Source: Bugulina stolonifera
Lineage: Eukaryota > Bryozoa > Gymnolaemata > Cheilostomatida > Bugulidae
Direction: 5' to 3'
Assembly: GCA_935421135.1 (NCBI GenBank)
Contig: OW285188.1
Location: 9,156,733 to 9,220,732, forward strand
Length of the DNA: 64,000 nucleotides
How positions within the stretch are numbered: the stretch's first letter is position 1; every line of letters begins with the position of its first letter. The notes under the pieces are model-generated. The model saw nothing but the letters and a program-made list of their open reading frames with translations. It did no database searches and was not told the DNA's origin. The position numbers were made by a program, and so were the translations under genes. Positions 38,101-50,100 of this stretch are shown one piece after another.

Positions 38101-41100
38101 AGCTGGGCTGACATCTTTTCTGGAAGCTGAGACGGATGAGCTCTCGATCCTCTCGTTGACCCGAGTTCCTTGCTCGCTGGTTAGTGATAAGTTGATTAGT
38201 GCAGCTGTAATGGTCTTTCAACTTCCCGATGCTGTAATAAACCTTCTGATAATCTCTTTTACTGAAAGTCCTTTTGTCTTATGAAGCTAGGCAGTAACTG
38301 GTTTGTCGTCTTCACTACTTGCTATTTCGACAAGCTGGTCTAGGGTTTGAGCACACCCTGGTTTCGATTGGGAATCCTTGAGGAGAAAGAAGACACTGCA
38401 CACCCTACTAGTTGTTTAAGATATATTTCCACTGCATCTTGTTATATCACATTCGACTTAACGTATGATTTAGAGGACCTCATAACATCTCATGGCGAAA
38501 AATATTTTGACTAGAATAACCTGTTAGTGTTGTTATGGTTCATTAGAACATGTACATGTAGAACGATAGTAATTAATATTAATAAGATTTCTAGGTTTTG
38601 TTAAACAAACACCAATGATTTTATGAATAATATGTTCATTTAGCTACACTCGGAAACGTAGACAGCCCTTTAAAACTCCTGAGTGATCGTGCAGCAATCT
38701 CAATTGCTTGGCAGCTATTCACATAATAGGTGTATATAGAGTTTATCGTGAGATTTGATGGCAGTACTTGGACATCAGTCTTCTTAAATTCTTGAAAAAT
38801 GACAAATAAGATAATGAAGATCTTAAACAACATTGAAGTGGCAGACTCATCAAATGGACAACATACAAAAGTGTAGTTTAATAAGAGATATTTCGTAGGA
38901 TCTACTGCCAAGAAAAATTAACAAGGAATTTCAACTGTTAAATAACAAAAATGCTGAGGACGGAGTAGATATATTACTGCATGGCACACAAGTGGAACGC
39001 GTCCTGGCAGAGCTTATGTATGTACATTAGCTAGGTTCCGCAGAAAGGTTACTATCTTTACAGCCTCTTCATAAGTAATGGCTGTACTATTCCTGCCCTT
39101 GTACTTTAACTGTCTAGGGACGAAGCCATTTTCTTTGTAATGATTGGTTAAGGCTACAAGTCTGCTATTACCAATTCGACTTAGATACAGAAAACTCCCT
39201 CTGCATAATGTTCTGCCTAAACATATTAATTCAACAATCAGGATGGTTTTTTTTAACTGGCAAGTCTCGTGTGTATCGATTTCTTTGATTTGGTGTCACT
39301 ATCATTATTCACTACTAACCTTCCAAGAAGTATTGAGTTCTGTGTTTTTTCTCTAACAGCGGGGCAGTAGAGCTGTTATATGACCTACCTGATGGCGCTG
39401 CCCGCTCCCTCCCTCTCTGCCGTCTTGCTGCGACAGTTGTGGCTATTAGTGCTTGAGCCAGGAGTTCTACATACAAAAATATATACATTGCATGTAAAGT
39501 TGTATCCATTACTAACTTCCGTGGAAATATGGAGGTCTGTGTATGTTGGCTAAAGCAATACTGATGGAATTGACCAAGCCACATGACAACTTCCCTAAAA
39601 TTACCAAATCCAACTGCCCTTTTTCTAGACAGTCGGCTCTGTGGGATTTTGCCTTCTGCTCAGTGAAATAGTCCATGCAACAACCATCTTTACATTTACA
39701 GTTACTTAGTTGTCTAAAGTTGACTTCAGTGCTAGAACCACCCACTGTGTCTTACTGCAAAGTTTGAGCAGCTTCTGTTGGAGTGACAGTTTCCTCCTCC
39801 GTTTGAGCCACAACATTCTTTATTAGTGAATCAACTATTTCCCAATCCCCTCATCCCCACTTTCTGAATTATCTGACAAAGAGTCGCTGTCTGTGTGTTC
39901 ATGTAAATTGCTATTGCTCTCAAAGTAAAAATATTCTAACAAATCGTTTTGTGCCTAGAGGTCAAATCTTAGCAACAGGTTTGGTTTCAGTTTTCGGATG
40001 GAGGGAGGGCTATAGCCACCAAACAGATAGCGCAACTAGAAAGAGCAGCCATGAATTTACTAATTGAGCGTTGTTGCTAGAGAACTTTAAACGTTTAGTA
40101 AACTTTGAAGGTCTATAGTAAGCAATAGGACACATGTTTCAATATTATGGTTTATTTTTGCAAACAATGAAATGATCTGCCAAGTTATTTGATTAACAAA
40201 ACAAACCAACCACAACCAATTAACCTAAGGCTTTCCACAGTGCTGAGTTGGTTTGTAACAATAATGCAACATTTCCTGATTTAGAATTTCTTTCAGCTCT
40301 TGAGTGGTGACCATTGCTAGCCATTATTTTACATAGGGCTTGGGATTAAACTGAACTAGTTGGTGGTCGACAGAACATGTGGACCGATATGATGTTTATT
40401 TGCAGCGCATTTCTTTTCTTAGTTACAACTGCAATGAGGACACTAATGCCTCTCTCACAATCAGCTATACTTGTAAGGATTGTGTCAAGGCAACGCTTTA
40501 GAGACCCTAGACCAGCCATTTCAGAACACCCGCCAAATCCATTTCTGCATTTAAAGGCTTTGAAATCAGAAATTACAGGAAAAGTATCCAGCTGAAGAAG
40601 ATTATACTCCACTAATTTTATTTTCCCCAAAATCAGTTTGAGCAACATCACTCTGCTAAGTGGACAAGTCTAGGAGCAGAGCTCCATCAGTTAGATCATT
40701 GTATATGTCAATGCAAGATGCTGCACGTTGCTCGTGATTGTTTTTTCCTTGACACTGTAGTTAGCATTCGAGTTTTAATGTGGTCAGAAGTTGATTGAAC
40801 AAACATGTCAGGAGGAATTGTGTTTATTTTGTCATTGTAATAAACTGCGTAGTCTCTATAGCGTGAATCTTTACTCGTATCTGACATATAGTTTATTTAT
40901 TGACATATTGACACCGTCACGACAAAAAACAACAAAACATGTACGTTCAAGCGAAAAGTTGTATTACATAATCACGTACTATTCTATAAAAGAAAAATTG
41001 TTAGCCTACCTATTAGTTTCCTTTAAATATACGTTTAGTAAAACATCAAAAGCTCAAGTGTCTAGGCCCACAGTTGAACACAACTGTGCAGCAGACGAAG

Positions 41101-44100
41101 TTGCTCACAAATCACGCAAAGTCAAGTGTCAAAGGGCGAAACGATACAACCACGTGGCGTCAAAGCGCGCCTGTCATAGTTTCACTACACTCTTCTGATC
41201 CAGCTTTCTACCCTTCATTTTTTTAATTTCAACAGCCTGTAGCCTGTTTGTGCCGGGATTCCTCATGTCTACCAATGTGCCAATGGGCTAGGTTTGATTG
41301 GGCAAGTCTTAGTCTATTTCTTGTAGTCATGTTAAAAGTAACTATTTCAAATATTAAAAAAATTATGGAGATGTTTAACAAAGTACATGCTGACACAATT
41401 ATTGGAGCTATGGAGTTTTTATTGTCAGCAAGAATGTTAAAATTCACAATTATCTTTTCTATAAAGTTTAAATTTTGCAGACACTCTCTTAATACATGTA
41501 CATGAATTAGACAATATATTCTCATTCTTTTCACCATGGCCCTAAGTTATATATACCACTATTTTAATCTTTACAGCTAAATCTGCATGTATCTACTATA
41601 GCTTTATTACAGGTACAAGTTGCATCGAACTACATGTATATGAATGCAGAAAAAAAGAGATTATTCCTTATAGCATCATATAAAAAGAAATGCGTATCCC
41701 AAAGCAATGCACTCATCAATGGACACACTAAATCTTAGTGTTTTGAGCAACCACACAACTGAAGAGACATTTCCACATCTCTTAAGCGATGTGTATTGCA
41801 GCTTTTGGCAAAAGACATATTACCATGCAAAATTTGACCACACTTTTGTTCATCATGAAATGCACTCACTCTGTATTTATCTATATCTAATGTCTTCAGA
41901 TAAAATGATTTACAAGCTTGTACAGTAGACCCTTCGACTTCAAAGAAGTACTTGGTGCTGCATTTTCTCTGGCCTTTGTAATCTTTTCGTTTCTTGCTGC
42001 TATCTTCTCCCCTCTTCGTTTTTGCTGAAAAGAAATGTTGTTGGCTATTCCAACCCTGTTGCCAGAAGGAAATGAATATTCTCTGATGAGACTCCTCAGT
42101 AATGTTGCGCGCATCTAGAACAGTTCATCTCTTGAAGTATGCTCTTCTCCACACTGCCTCTTCCGTTGACAAATCTAAAATTCGACAGAACGAAAAGTAA
42201 TTGCCAATATTATTTGTTCAACGAAAGTTATTCAAATTAGAAGCATGAGATCGTGATCTTAATTTCATGTTATATAATTTGCATTTCGATGCCTAAACAA
42301 GAGCTAGTGCCTAAATAAAAATAAATGTGATGTCAATTTATTGGCATGCAGACTGCCACTTTTAATGATCAAAAGGTCGGCAAACAAAATACTCAATTTT
42401 TTAATGAATGAGATTTAAAAGAAAAATTAACACATCAATACTGCCCTCTGTTGGTATAACTAGTTAGCAATGTAATTATTCTAAATTGTGCTAGCCACCC
42501 AAGAGTTTTATGCCAACAACCTTTATATTCTGGGTAAAGGTGTAAGTAGCCACCAAGTATAATGTGTGAAAAGAAAAAAGGCCTATGTTTATTTATGTTC
42601 AGTTTAATCTCATTAAACTACATATACAACCATAAATCTCAACAATCGTCTTATATAATCTGTTGGCATAACTAGTTAGCAAGTGCTAGTGAATTATGAC
42701 AACAGATTACCTAACAATAGGATGGTATATACTGTGAACAGAACTAGTTTGCACCTCAACAACCTGTTTGAGCTTCAATTATGTTGTTTACAACTAAACT
42801 GTATGACTAAATTCAGCACACAGAGTTCATAGTGGCAATTGGCTTGGAATGAGAATTTAATGTTTAAAGGCCGAATGGTTTGCACTTACATGTACATGTA
42901 TATATGATATGATTAAAGATATCTTGTAATAAACTAAAACCAGAACAAGTTAAACATGATGCAAGAGGAGTTCATGAAAGTGCCAAACTCAATAGTTAAT
43001 CTCAACACGTGCCAGTCCTCGCATACAGTGTAATATAACGATATAATAATATAAGATGTGGTAGTATTACAACCTTCTGCAAATCCACGCTTCTTACTAT
43101 TCTCCCTGGTTGAACGACTGCTCTGTCTTACTTATATGACTGGCGAGCTTCGTCTACAAGTCTGACGTACTTCGAAAGTTGAAGCAGGCAGTGCATTCGA
43201 GCTTTTGGCATGTGCCACTAGACATCGTGTGTTCTTCGGACAACTTTAATTGTGAACATACCTCGCACTGTTTTTCTCCTAGTTTGGCGAAGGAGATGTT
43301 CAAACTCTTCATTCTGTGCATGTAAGTTGTGTAATTAATTTGCAATCGTGGGTGGCGAGAAAGGAAATTGTTGTACATTTCCGTTATGGTCAACTCATGC
43401 AGCAGATAGTCTGTTTGGTGTATGTTCTCGCCGGTAGTGTGAGATGCTTGGATTGTAGGATCTAATGTGTGATTCAATAGTTTCATGTAGAGGATTGATG
43501 CCTAGCTTTTTCTGTCTTCGTTGATCTGGTTGAACTGCAACCTGGGCATGATTAGCTTTAGCCGTAGCAATGACAGTGGACCCAACGTTGTAACCAAGCG
43601 TATGCATGAAAACTTTTTACACGCTACGCGTTTTGTGCCACCACTGTCCCTCAAGTGGTACGTGTAATTTCTTACAGTCTGCGTTAGTACAGGGTTCTTT
43701 AAGTGAATGCATGGCTCTTCCATACTCTAGCTTATCGTCAAGAGAAAGACTCATAGCAGTGATAAGCCAACGCTGTGGATAGCATCTGTCAATTCCATTA
43801 CACAACTCCGGCCTCCCCCCTCATGCCCTAGCGGTAATCCCGCTCGCACGGACGCCAAAACGGACTTTTTGGCCAGTTCAACCCCGGAAGGGGGGCCGAA
43901 GCCAACAATATAAATATGTCTGAATCAAGGCAGGTGCCTTTTAGAAGTCCGATGCAACCGTCTGTGGGGTGGGTTACATCTCATCGGTGCCGTGTCACTG
44001 TCACAATACATGCTAGGGGGGGGGGGGGGGGTAGGCGTACCAGTCCTTCTTCCACAGCGTCCAGTTCTCCTTGGGGCCTCTTGAAGGCGTCCTTCCTCTT

Positions 44101-47100
44101 CGACATTTCGTCTATCTACCCGGCCAGACCGGCCACATCCTGTCTCTGCGCCATGCGCCAGTAGGCGTCATAGACCCTCAGGGACCCTTTCATCGATCTC
44201 ACCACCATCCAGCCGACCTGGGCCGCTGTCATCCTCAGCTCGCGCCTGAGCTTCACCTCCGTCGTCCTAGCCATAGAGCCTCTCCAGTTTATGGCTATGC
44301 CGAAGGCTTCCATGGTGAGTACCATGCTGTATCTCTTTGTCAGTACATTCCAGAGCCACGCCTCTGAGTACTTTGATTGCTTTTGCCACTGTGCCAACTC
44401 CAGTGGCACCCTGTCACTGCACAACACTACATCGACCACGTAGAGGGCTCCCCTACCCTCGTCGACAGCAACAATGTCCCGCCGGAGCCTCTTTCCTGAC
44501 ACGGGGTCCTGAACATCAAGCTCCACTTCAACCGTCCACCCTGTTCTCTCCGCTAGCGTATCAGCCACTCTGGAGACCAGGTCGTTGTGCCTGGCCACCC
44601 TGTACGCCTTCACCACCGCGCAGCTCTGGACGACGTGGTAGAGCGTCGCCCGTTTACCACAGAGCCTGCATTCATCAGATATCACTCCCTTGGAGTAGAG
44701 GGACATCTTCACCGGGTCCAAAAGCAGACCCCCTTCGAGTCTGCTGAATTCCATCCCACTCAGCCTATCCGCTCCCGCTCGGAGCCACCAGCTCGAGGCT
44801 TTCGCCTGTGCGTGCTGCTGCAATCCTTTCCCTGCCGCTGTCTCGTAGAGGAGGCGCTTCTGCACCGAGAGGAAGTTTGACCTAAAGAACATCCTCTCTC
44901 CCTCTACTGTCAGGAGGCGTTCCAACCTCATGACCTCTCCCTGGATGTTCCTGTCCTCTGCCAGTCACTGGGCGTGTGTATCACCCGGCAGCGTCCATGG
45001 GAGCTTCTTCAGCCTCCCCAGCCTTAACTGCGGCACCATGGCCGCCAAATGCCTAGCCCACCGTCTTTCTGGGCAGAGTATAGCTGGGAATTCGCAACCT
45101 TTCCTGGGAGCCTCAACCACCTGCGCACTGCATCCCTTATGTCTCTATCGACCCTCTTTAGCTTGGCCCCACTCGTCTTGCATAAGAGGAAGGGGAATAG
45201 GAGGCGCGGCAGGACACCCAGCTTTAGCACCGTCATCTTCTGCTGTGGGAGGGCAGGCGTTTCTGTAACCCTCCTGAGCATGGCCTGGGCGTCCTCCTCC
45301 ATCATCCTCTCGCTCACTCCAGCCGCGCCGACCGGGACACCGAGGTACCGGTATGTGTCAAGCGGGCCCATGACAGGGAGGGATTGGTCCCCTACTGCCA
45401 CCTGTCTCTCAGCAACATACCACTGCTTTGCCGCTCTATCGACCTCAATACAGAGGGTCGCACACTTCTCGTGACTCACCGTCAGCCCGACCCCAGCGAG
45501 AGCACCCACGTACTCCCCCACAAGGATCCCCAGGACAGGCGCATTTCTTGCAACCAGCTTCGCGTCATCAGCATAGAGGATGCGGTTTGACAGATGTTGC
45601 CCAACTTGCACACCTAAGTCCGAATCCATACATTCGGTGCACATGTCCACCACAGCATTGAACACCAGGCCGCTGGTCAGCATACCTTGTCTCACCCCCC
45701 TCCCTAGGCGGACAGGGTCTAAGAGGGAGCCGTGGACCTTGAGCCTTGTCTCTGCGCGACCGTATATGTCGGCGAAGTAAGCCACGACTGGGGGGGGGGG
45801 TGCCAATCCTCCACAGTGCTCGGTTAAGGCTGTCATGGGAAACTGTGCCAAAGGCCCTCTTCACATCCAGGAAAGCCAGGGCAAGTGGGCTCAGGTCCTC
45901 GCGTGCCCTCGAGAGGAGCCTCGTCAGTATCTTAACGTTGACGTGTAGCCCATCGCCCCGCCGGAATCCTCTCTGTTCCTGGGAGAATGGGAGCAGGCGC
46001 TCCATTCTCTGTGCTAGCATCGAGTCGAGGAGTCGACACACTGTGGAGGTGACTGTGATCGGTCTATACCTTGCTGGGTTAGTTGGGGCATCGTCCTTCG
46101 GAACGAGGGAGGTGACCGCCTGAGCAAAGCGTGTGGGGGTCTTCCCCAACAGGAGGAGCAGGTTGCACAGACCTGCTAGGAGGGAGGAGTTTAGGCCCCT
46201 GAGGGTGGTCCACTGTACACCATCTGGGCCAGCGGCCCCTTTTCGTCCTCTCAGGGCGTCGCGCTCCTCTTGCACGTCGAATGGGGCTGCCACCTCCCAC
46301 ATCGACGTGCCCATCTTCACTGATCTATCGTCATGGACGCTTGGTGTTTCCAGCACCTTCGACCAGTGGCTGAACATTTGTGTTGCGTCAATGTCCCCTG
46401 TGCGCTTCTCCTTCGCCTGGAGTACGCGTTTAATTGCAGCACTCTGGTCCACCCTGAAGAGATGCTGGAGTTCTGAGTACCTAGCATTCCTCCTCGCCCT
46501 CCTCTCCCCTTTTCGGCCAAAAACCTTCTGTGGCCTCCTCCCGCTGCCTACTGGCTGGGACAAGAAGCTCAATGACTCTGTCCGCTAGCAGCCTTGCCTC
46601 GTTCCCACTTGAGCGCATCGACTCCACCACTATGGTCCTAGAGATAACCATGCCAGTAGCCATGCTCATCTCCTGGTACGGGATCACGTCCAGGATGGCC
46701 CTCATGCGGTCCTTCCTCCCCCGCCATAGCAGAAGGAAGGTGTCGGGTACCTCCGGTGGAGTCTCCTCGCCCACTCCTGGGGACCGTTTCATACTTCCAC
46801 CCTCTGCCATGGTTGCAACCAAAGTGCCAGGAAGGAAGGAAGGTAACTAAACTGGCACCAAAGGGGGAATCTATCTTCCAATAATCCACTGAGTGAAGTT
46901 CTAATAGTGCATGGGCCAAACAAGGAAGAGTATTCAACTGCAAAACTAGTTATGTACGCAGTATATACCATCTTGTTGTTAGGTAATCTGTTGTCATAAC
47001 TCATTAGCACTTGCTAACTAGTTATGCCAACAGATTATATAGGACTATTGTTGAGATTTATGTTGGTATAAGTAGTTTAATGAGATTAAACTGAACATAA

Positions 47101-50100
47101 ATAAACTTAGGCCTTTGTTCTTTTCACACATTATACTTGGTGACTACTTACACCTTTACCCAGAATATAAAGGTTGTTGGCATAAAACTCTTGGGTGGCT
47201 AGCACAATTTAGAATAATTACATTGATAACTGGTAATACCAACAGAGGGCAGAATAGAGAGAACTAAGAAATATAGAATTATGCCTTTATCTCAACTTTT
47301 ATGGTTTGAGCCAGTTAGGGGGTTTGAGAACTAGGCCATCGGATTGATAACTGTTAAAATAATAATTGTTATAGAGCGAGCAACCATTTCATTTCATTCG
47401 GTTGTATATCATTAGTCAGCACATTGCTGATTATAAAGTAAATGGTCAGCTTTCACTTAGGTTTTTTATAATTTGTAGATTGTATAAATTATAATTTTAA
47501 GTAAATAAATCTGTAATTATTTACTTTATATTTTAATAGGACCACTGATGGACTAAAGGGTTGCTTCAATTGTATTGTTGAATTTGATGTGGTATCTAAT
47601 GGCTTCTACAGCTCTGGTAAATCAGTCGTCCTTCATACAAGCTTCACCTCGTAAGTCAACTGTTACTCTAGTTGTACTCGTAGAATCTTTCTTTTACGAA
47701 TAAACTTGTGTTCTTGTTTGTTTAGAATGATGTAACATACCATTTCAAATGCAGATATTTTATTGAATCCCTAAGTAGATGCTTTAGATCTGTTTTTTTA
47801 AATACTGTATTCTTTTCAATCACCAATCTATCTGTAAATGTATTGCTAGTAACTTCATGATTAGTTGAAACTATACTTGTGTTATATATGTAACTTTTGT
47901 TCCATATTATGCTTCAGATATCTATTCAATGGCGGAGATGATGTGGTGAGGAGTCTCCGAGAAAATAGGTAGATGTTATATCATCATTATGACTTGTATA
48001 ATTCTGAGTAAAATATTTTTGACATATTACGTGTAGTAATATGTCAATATTTATTCTCTTTACATTGTGTTTAATAGAGCTGCAATGCTGTAAGACCAAG
48101 ATTTACTATTCTGGTATTCAACGGTTCACCATCAAATATCCCATACGTGTAGATAAACCTCATATAAAGGCTAAAGCTGGCTACTTGTTTACTAATCTTA
48201 GTTGATAAGTTGTTGTAATGTCGTATTTCTACAGTGGACCACTGCCACATCTAGATCATGTATTTATGACTCACAAGTCTCCCAAAAATGTTGCTGGAAT
48301 ACTGGAAGTAGAAAAGATGCGTTACGTGACGAACCTACATAAGACCAAATTCACTATCCATGGACCAGAAGGTGTGGTAAGTCCACCCCCTGTGACGGCT
48401 ATGGTTGCACTGTAAAAATAAGGAACCCAATTGGTGTATAGTCAAAGCTAGTTAAAAAATAAAAATATCATGTTTCACACTTTTTGAAATGCTAGTCTGT
48501 GTATAATCCAAGACCCACTTGGTACTGTTGTAGTGACAACCTAACTAATACCTGTAGTATTTTATAAGTTCTTTGACATACTGTCACCTACAGACATCGT
48601 TTAGCATGATAACATGATAACAATAAAGGATTTACTTTAGAGCTGTTCTTTAAAAAAATGCTCAACTGTTTAGTAGGCCTACATAATCGTAAGTCATTTT
48701 TCGCATAATTTATATTATCCTTTCAGGACTGTTTTGTAAAAACTGACCCAAAGAGAAGATCCAAGCAATTTGCACCACACCTTTCTAATATTGTTAACCG
48801 GTATCCACCCGGTCAGATCTATACAGACCACTCATTGACCGTTCACCCTGTTCTCTTCTTCAACGGTACCCATCACAGCAAGAAGCTGACGGCTGCTTGC
48901 GCCTACAAACTGCTAGTACGTAACAATTTATATAAGTTCACCAGTTGGGTGGGGAACTTCAAATGGTCAAAAGTTTGGTTTCTACTACTCTAGGAGAAAC
49001 TAATTTCACGTAATTTTCTATTCACCACATTAATACATTTATATTGGTATCTTGACTTATATGTTGAAAGCATTAGATTTCCTGATTACAAGTCTTTCTA
49101 GCACAATGTATAAGTAGCTACAATGTATGTCATGTGAGATTTGTTACATACACATAGCTGACTCAGTTGCAATAGTTTACATTATCGAACCAATGGATCA
49201 GAAGGCAAGTTCTACGTCTAGATATTTATGTTGCCATCTGTTTGAGTCTAGCACCAAAGCTACTTATTGCGATGCTCACAGCTAGCAGAAGTGTCGGGTT
49301 GGCCATTTGTGGTGGTATCTAAGGCTCTGAAGATATTAGGGAAATTCAATTGTTATAATAGCTGAAATAGTATTGTGGCACCGACATATGCTCACTGTAG
49401 GTGATGATGATTTTGAATATAGTTCATTATGCTTTCGGCTTCGGCTATTTTTATTGTAGTTTAAAACTTCTATAAAAGAAAGAATCTCGAATAATCTCCT
49501 GAGACTGTGTGTTAAACCGTAAGTAGCCTATTGGACCAAGTTACTATTAGATGTTGTTCTCTCTCATGTTGCGGCCTAACCAGTGGTGATTCAAGGGTAG
49601 TATCCTACTGTCCTGTAAGAATGTTTTCAAATGAAATAATCTCTTACCGTGATTTTGTTTGAAGGTCACATAGCATTCTACTAGAATGTCCTTGGGAGAG
49701 CTCAATGCTATTACTATGTCAAACTCGTATAAAATTAGACGTACTTTCTGTGTGTAGGTGACAAGCATTTCCTACTGCGTGTGTTTGTCATAGTGGAGGC
49801 TCTATATATCAATCAGCTGTTAATAGTGAATACCTGACCCTTGCTAAGGAAATAAAATTGTTTTCAGGGGCCCTTGGCTCGAAGATGTTGTGGAAGGAGG
49901 GAAAACAGTGGAGGTTGACGGGAGGTTCATCTCTCCAGAGGATGTTCTCTATGGTTCTGATTACGATGAGGCAGCTTTAGGTAGGTCTAATGTTTTTCTC
50001 ACTTGTAACAAGTACGTTTAGGCTTAGCTACTGCCTCCATAAAGCGATTGCATTAGGTGTAAAACTTACTGAATTTGGACACTTGGGTTGTCATCTACTT

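Larger units (their letters stand above)
43812..46850 (-). mobile_element. R2-like non-LTR retrotransposon (restriction-like endonuclease LINE)
   Basis: A GC-rich element read on the minus strand and inserted in the transposase of the 4.8-kb element. The RT has FLDVKRAF (~45865) and YADDAKL (~45570). Downstream come a CX2CX8HX4C finger (CRLCG...H..C, ~44670) and a PD-(D/E)XK-like block (RRDIVAV ... YVVDVVL, ~44480), the layout of R2/NeSL-type elements. The ORF is split into 46822-46480, 46572-45800, 45851-45024 and 44931-44116. An 11-G run at 45790 sits at one frameshift. No N-terminal zinc fingers are visible, so it is probably 5' truncated. Confidence 0.85.
42441..47252. mobile_element. 4.8-kb DNA transposon with ~330-bp inverted termini
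   Basis: Left terminus from 42441 (CTGCCCTCTGTTGGTAT) and right terminus to 47252 (its complement ATACCAACAGAGGGCAG) pair imperfectly over about 330 bp (42441-~42770 and ~46930-47252). Both flanks carry AATA (42437-42440; 47253-47256), a 4-bp target duplication. A subterminal word, CTGTTGG[CT]ATAACTAGTTAGCAA, occurs twice in the left arm and at least once, inverted, in the right arm. It carries a partial transposase (43154-43805) and an inserted R2-like LINE. Superfamily not assigned; a 4-bp duplication with long termini would suit Sola-like elements. Confidence 0.85.

Noticed and set aside
40791..41198. 135-codon ORF on the plus strand
   Set aside because: No motif, biased toward Lys/Tyr/Leu as chance AT-rich frames are; no splice or promoter support.
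41229..41537. 102-codon minus-strand ORF with hydrophobic stretch
   Set aside because: No recognisable membrane-protein family and the same region is open on the other strand; likely chance.
43916..46850. Plus-strand ORFs of 100-150 codons across the R2-like LINE
   Set aside because: They are antisense shadows of the GC-rich RT and endonuclease frames.
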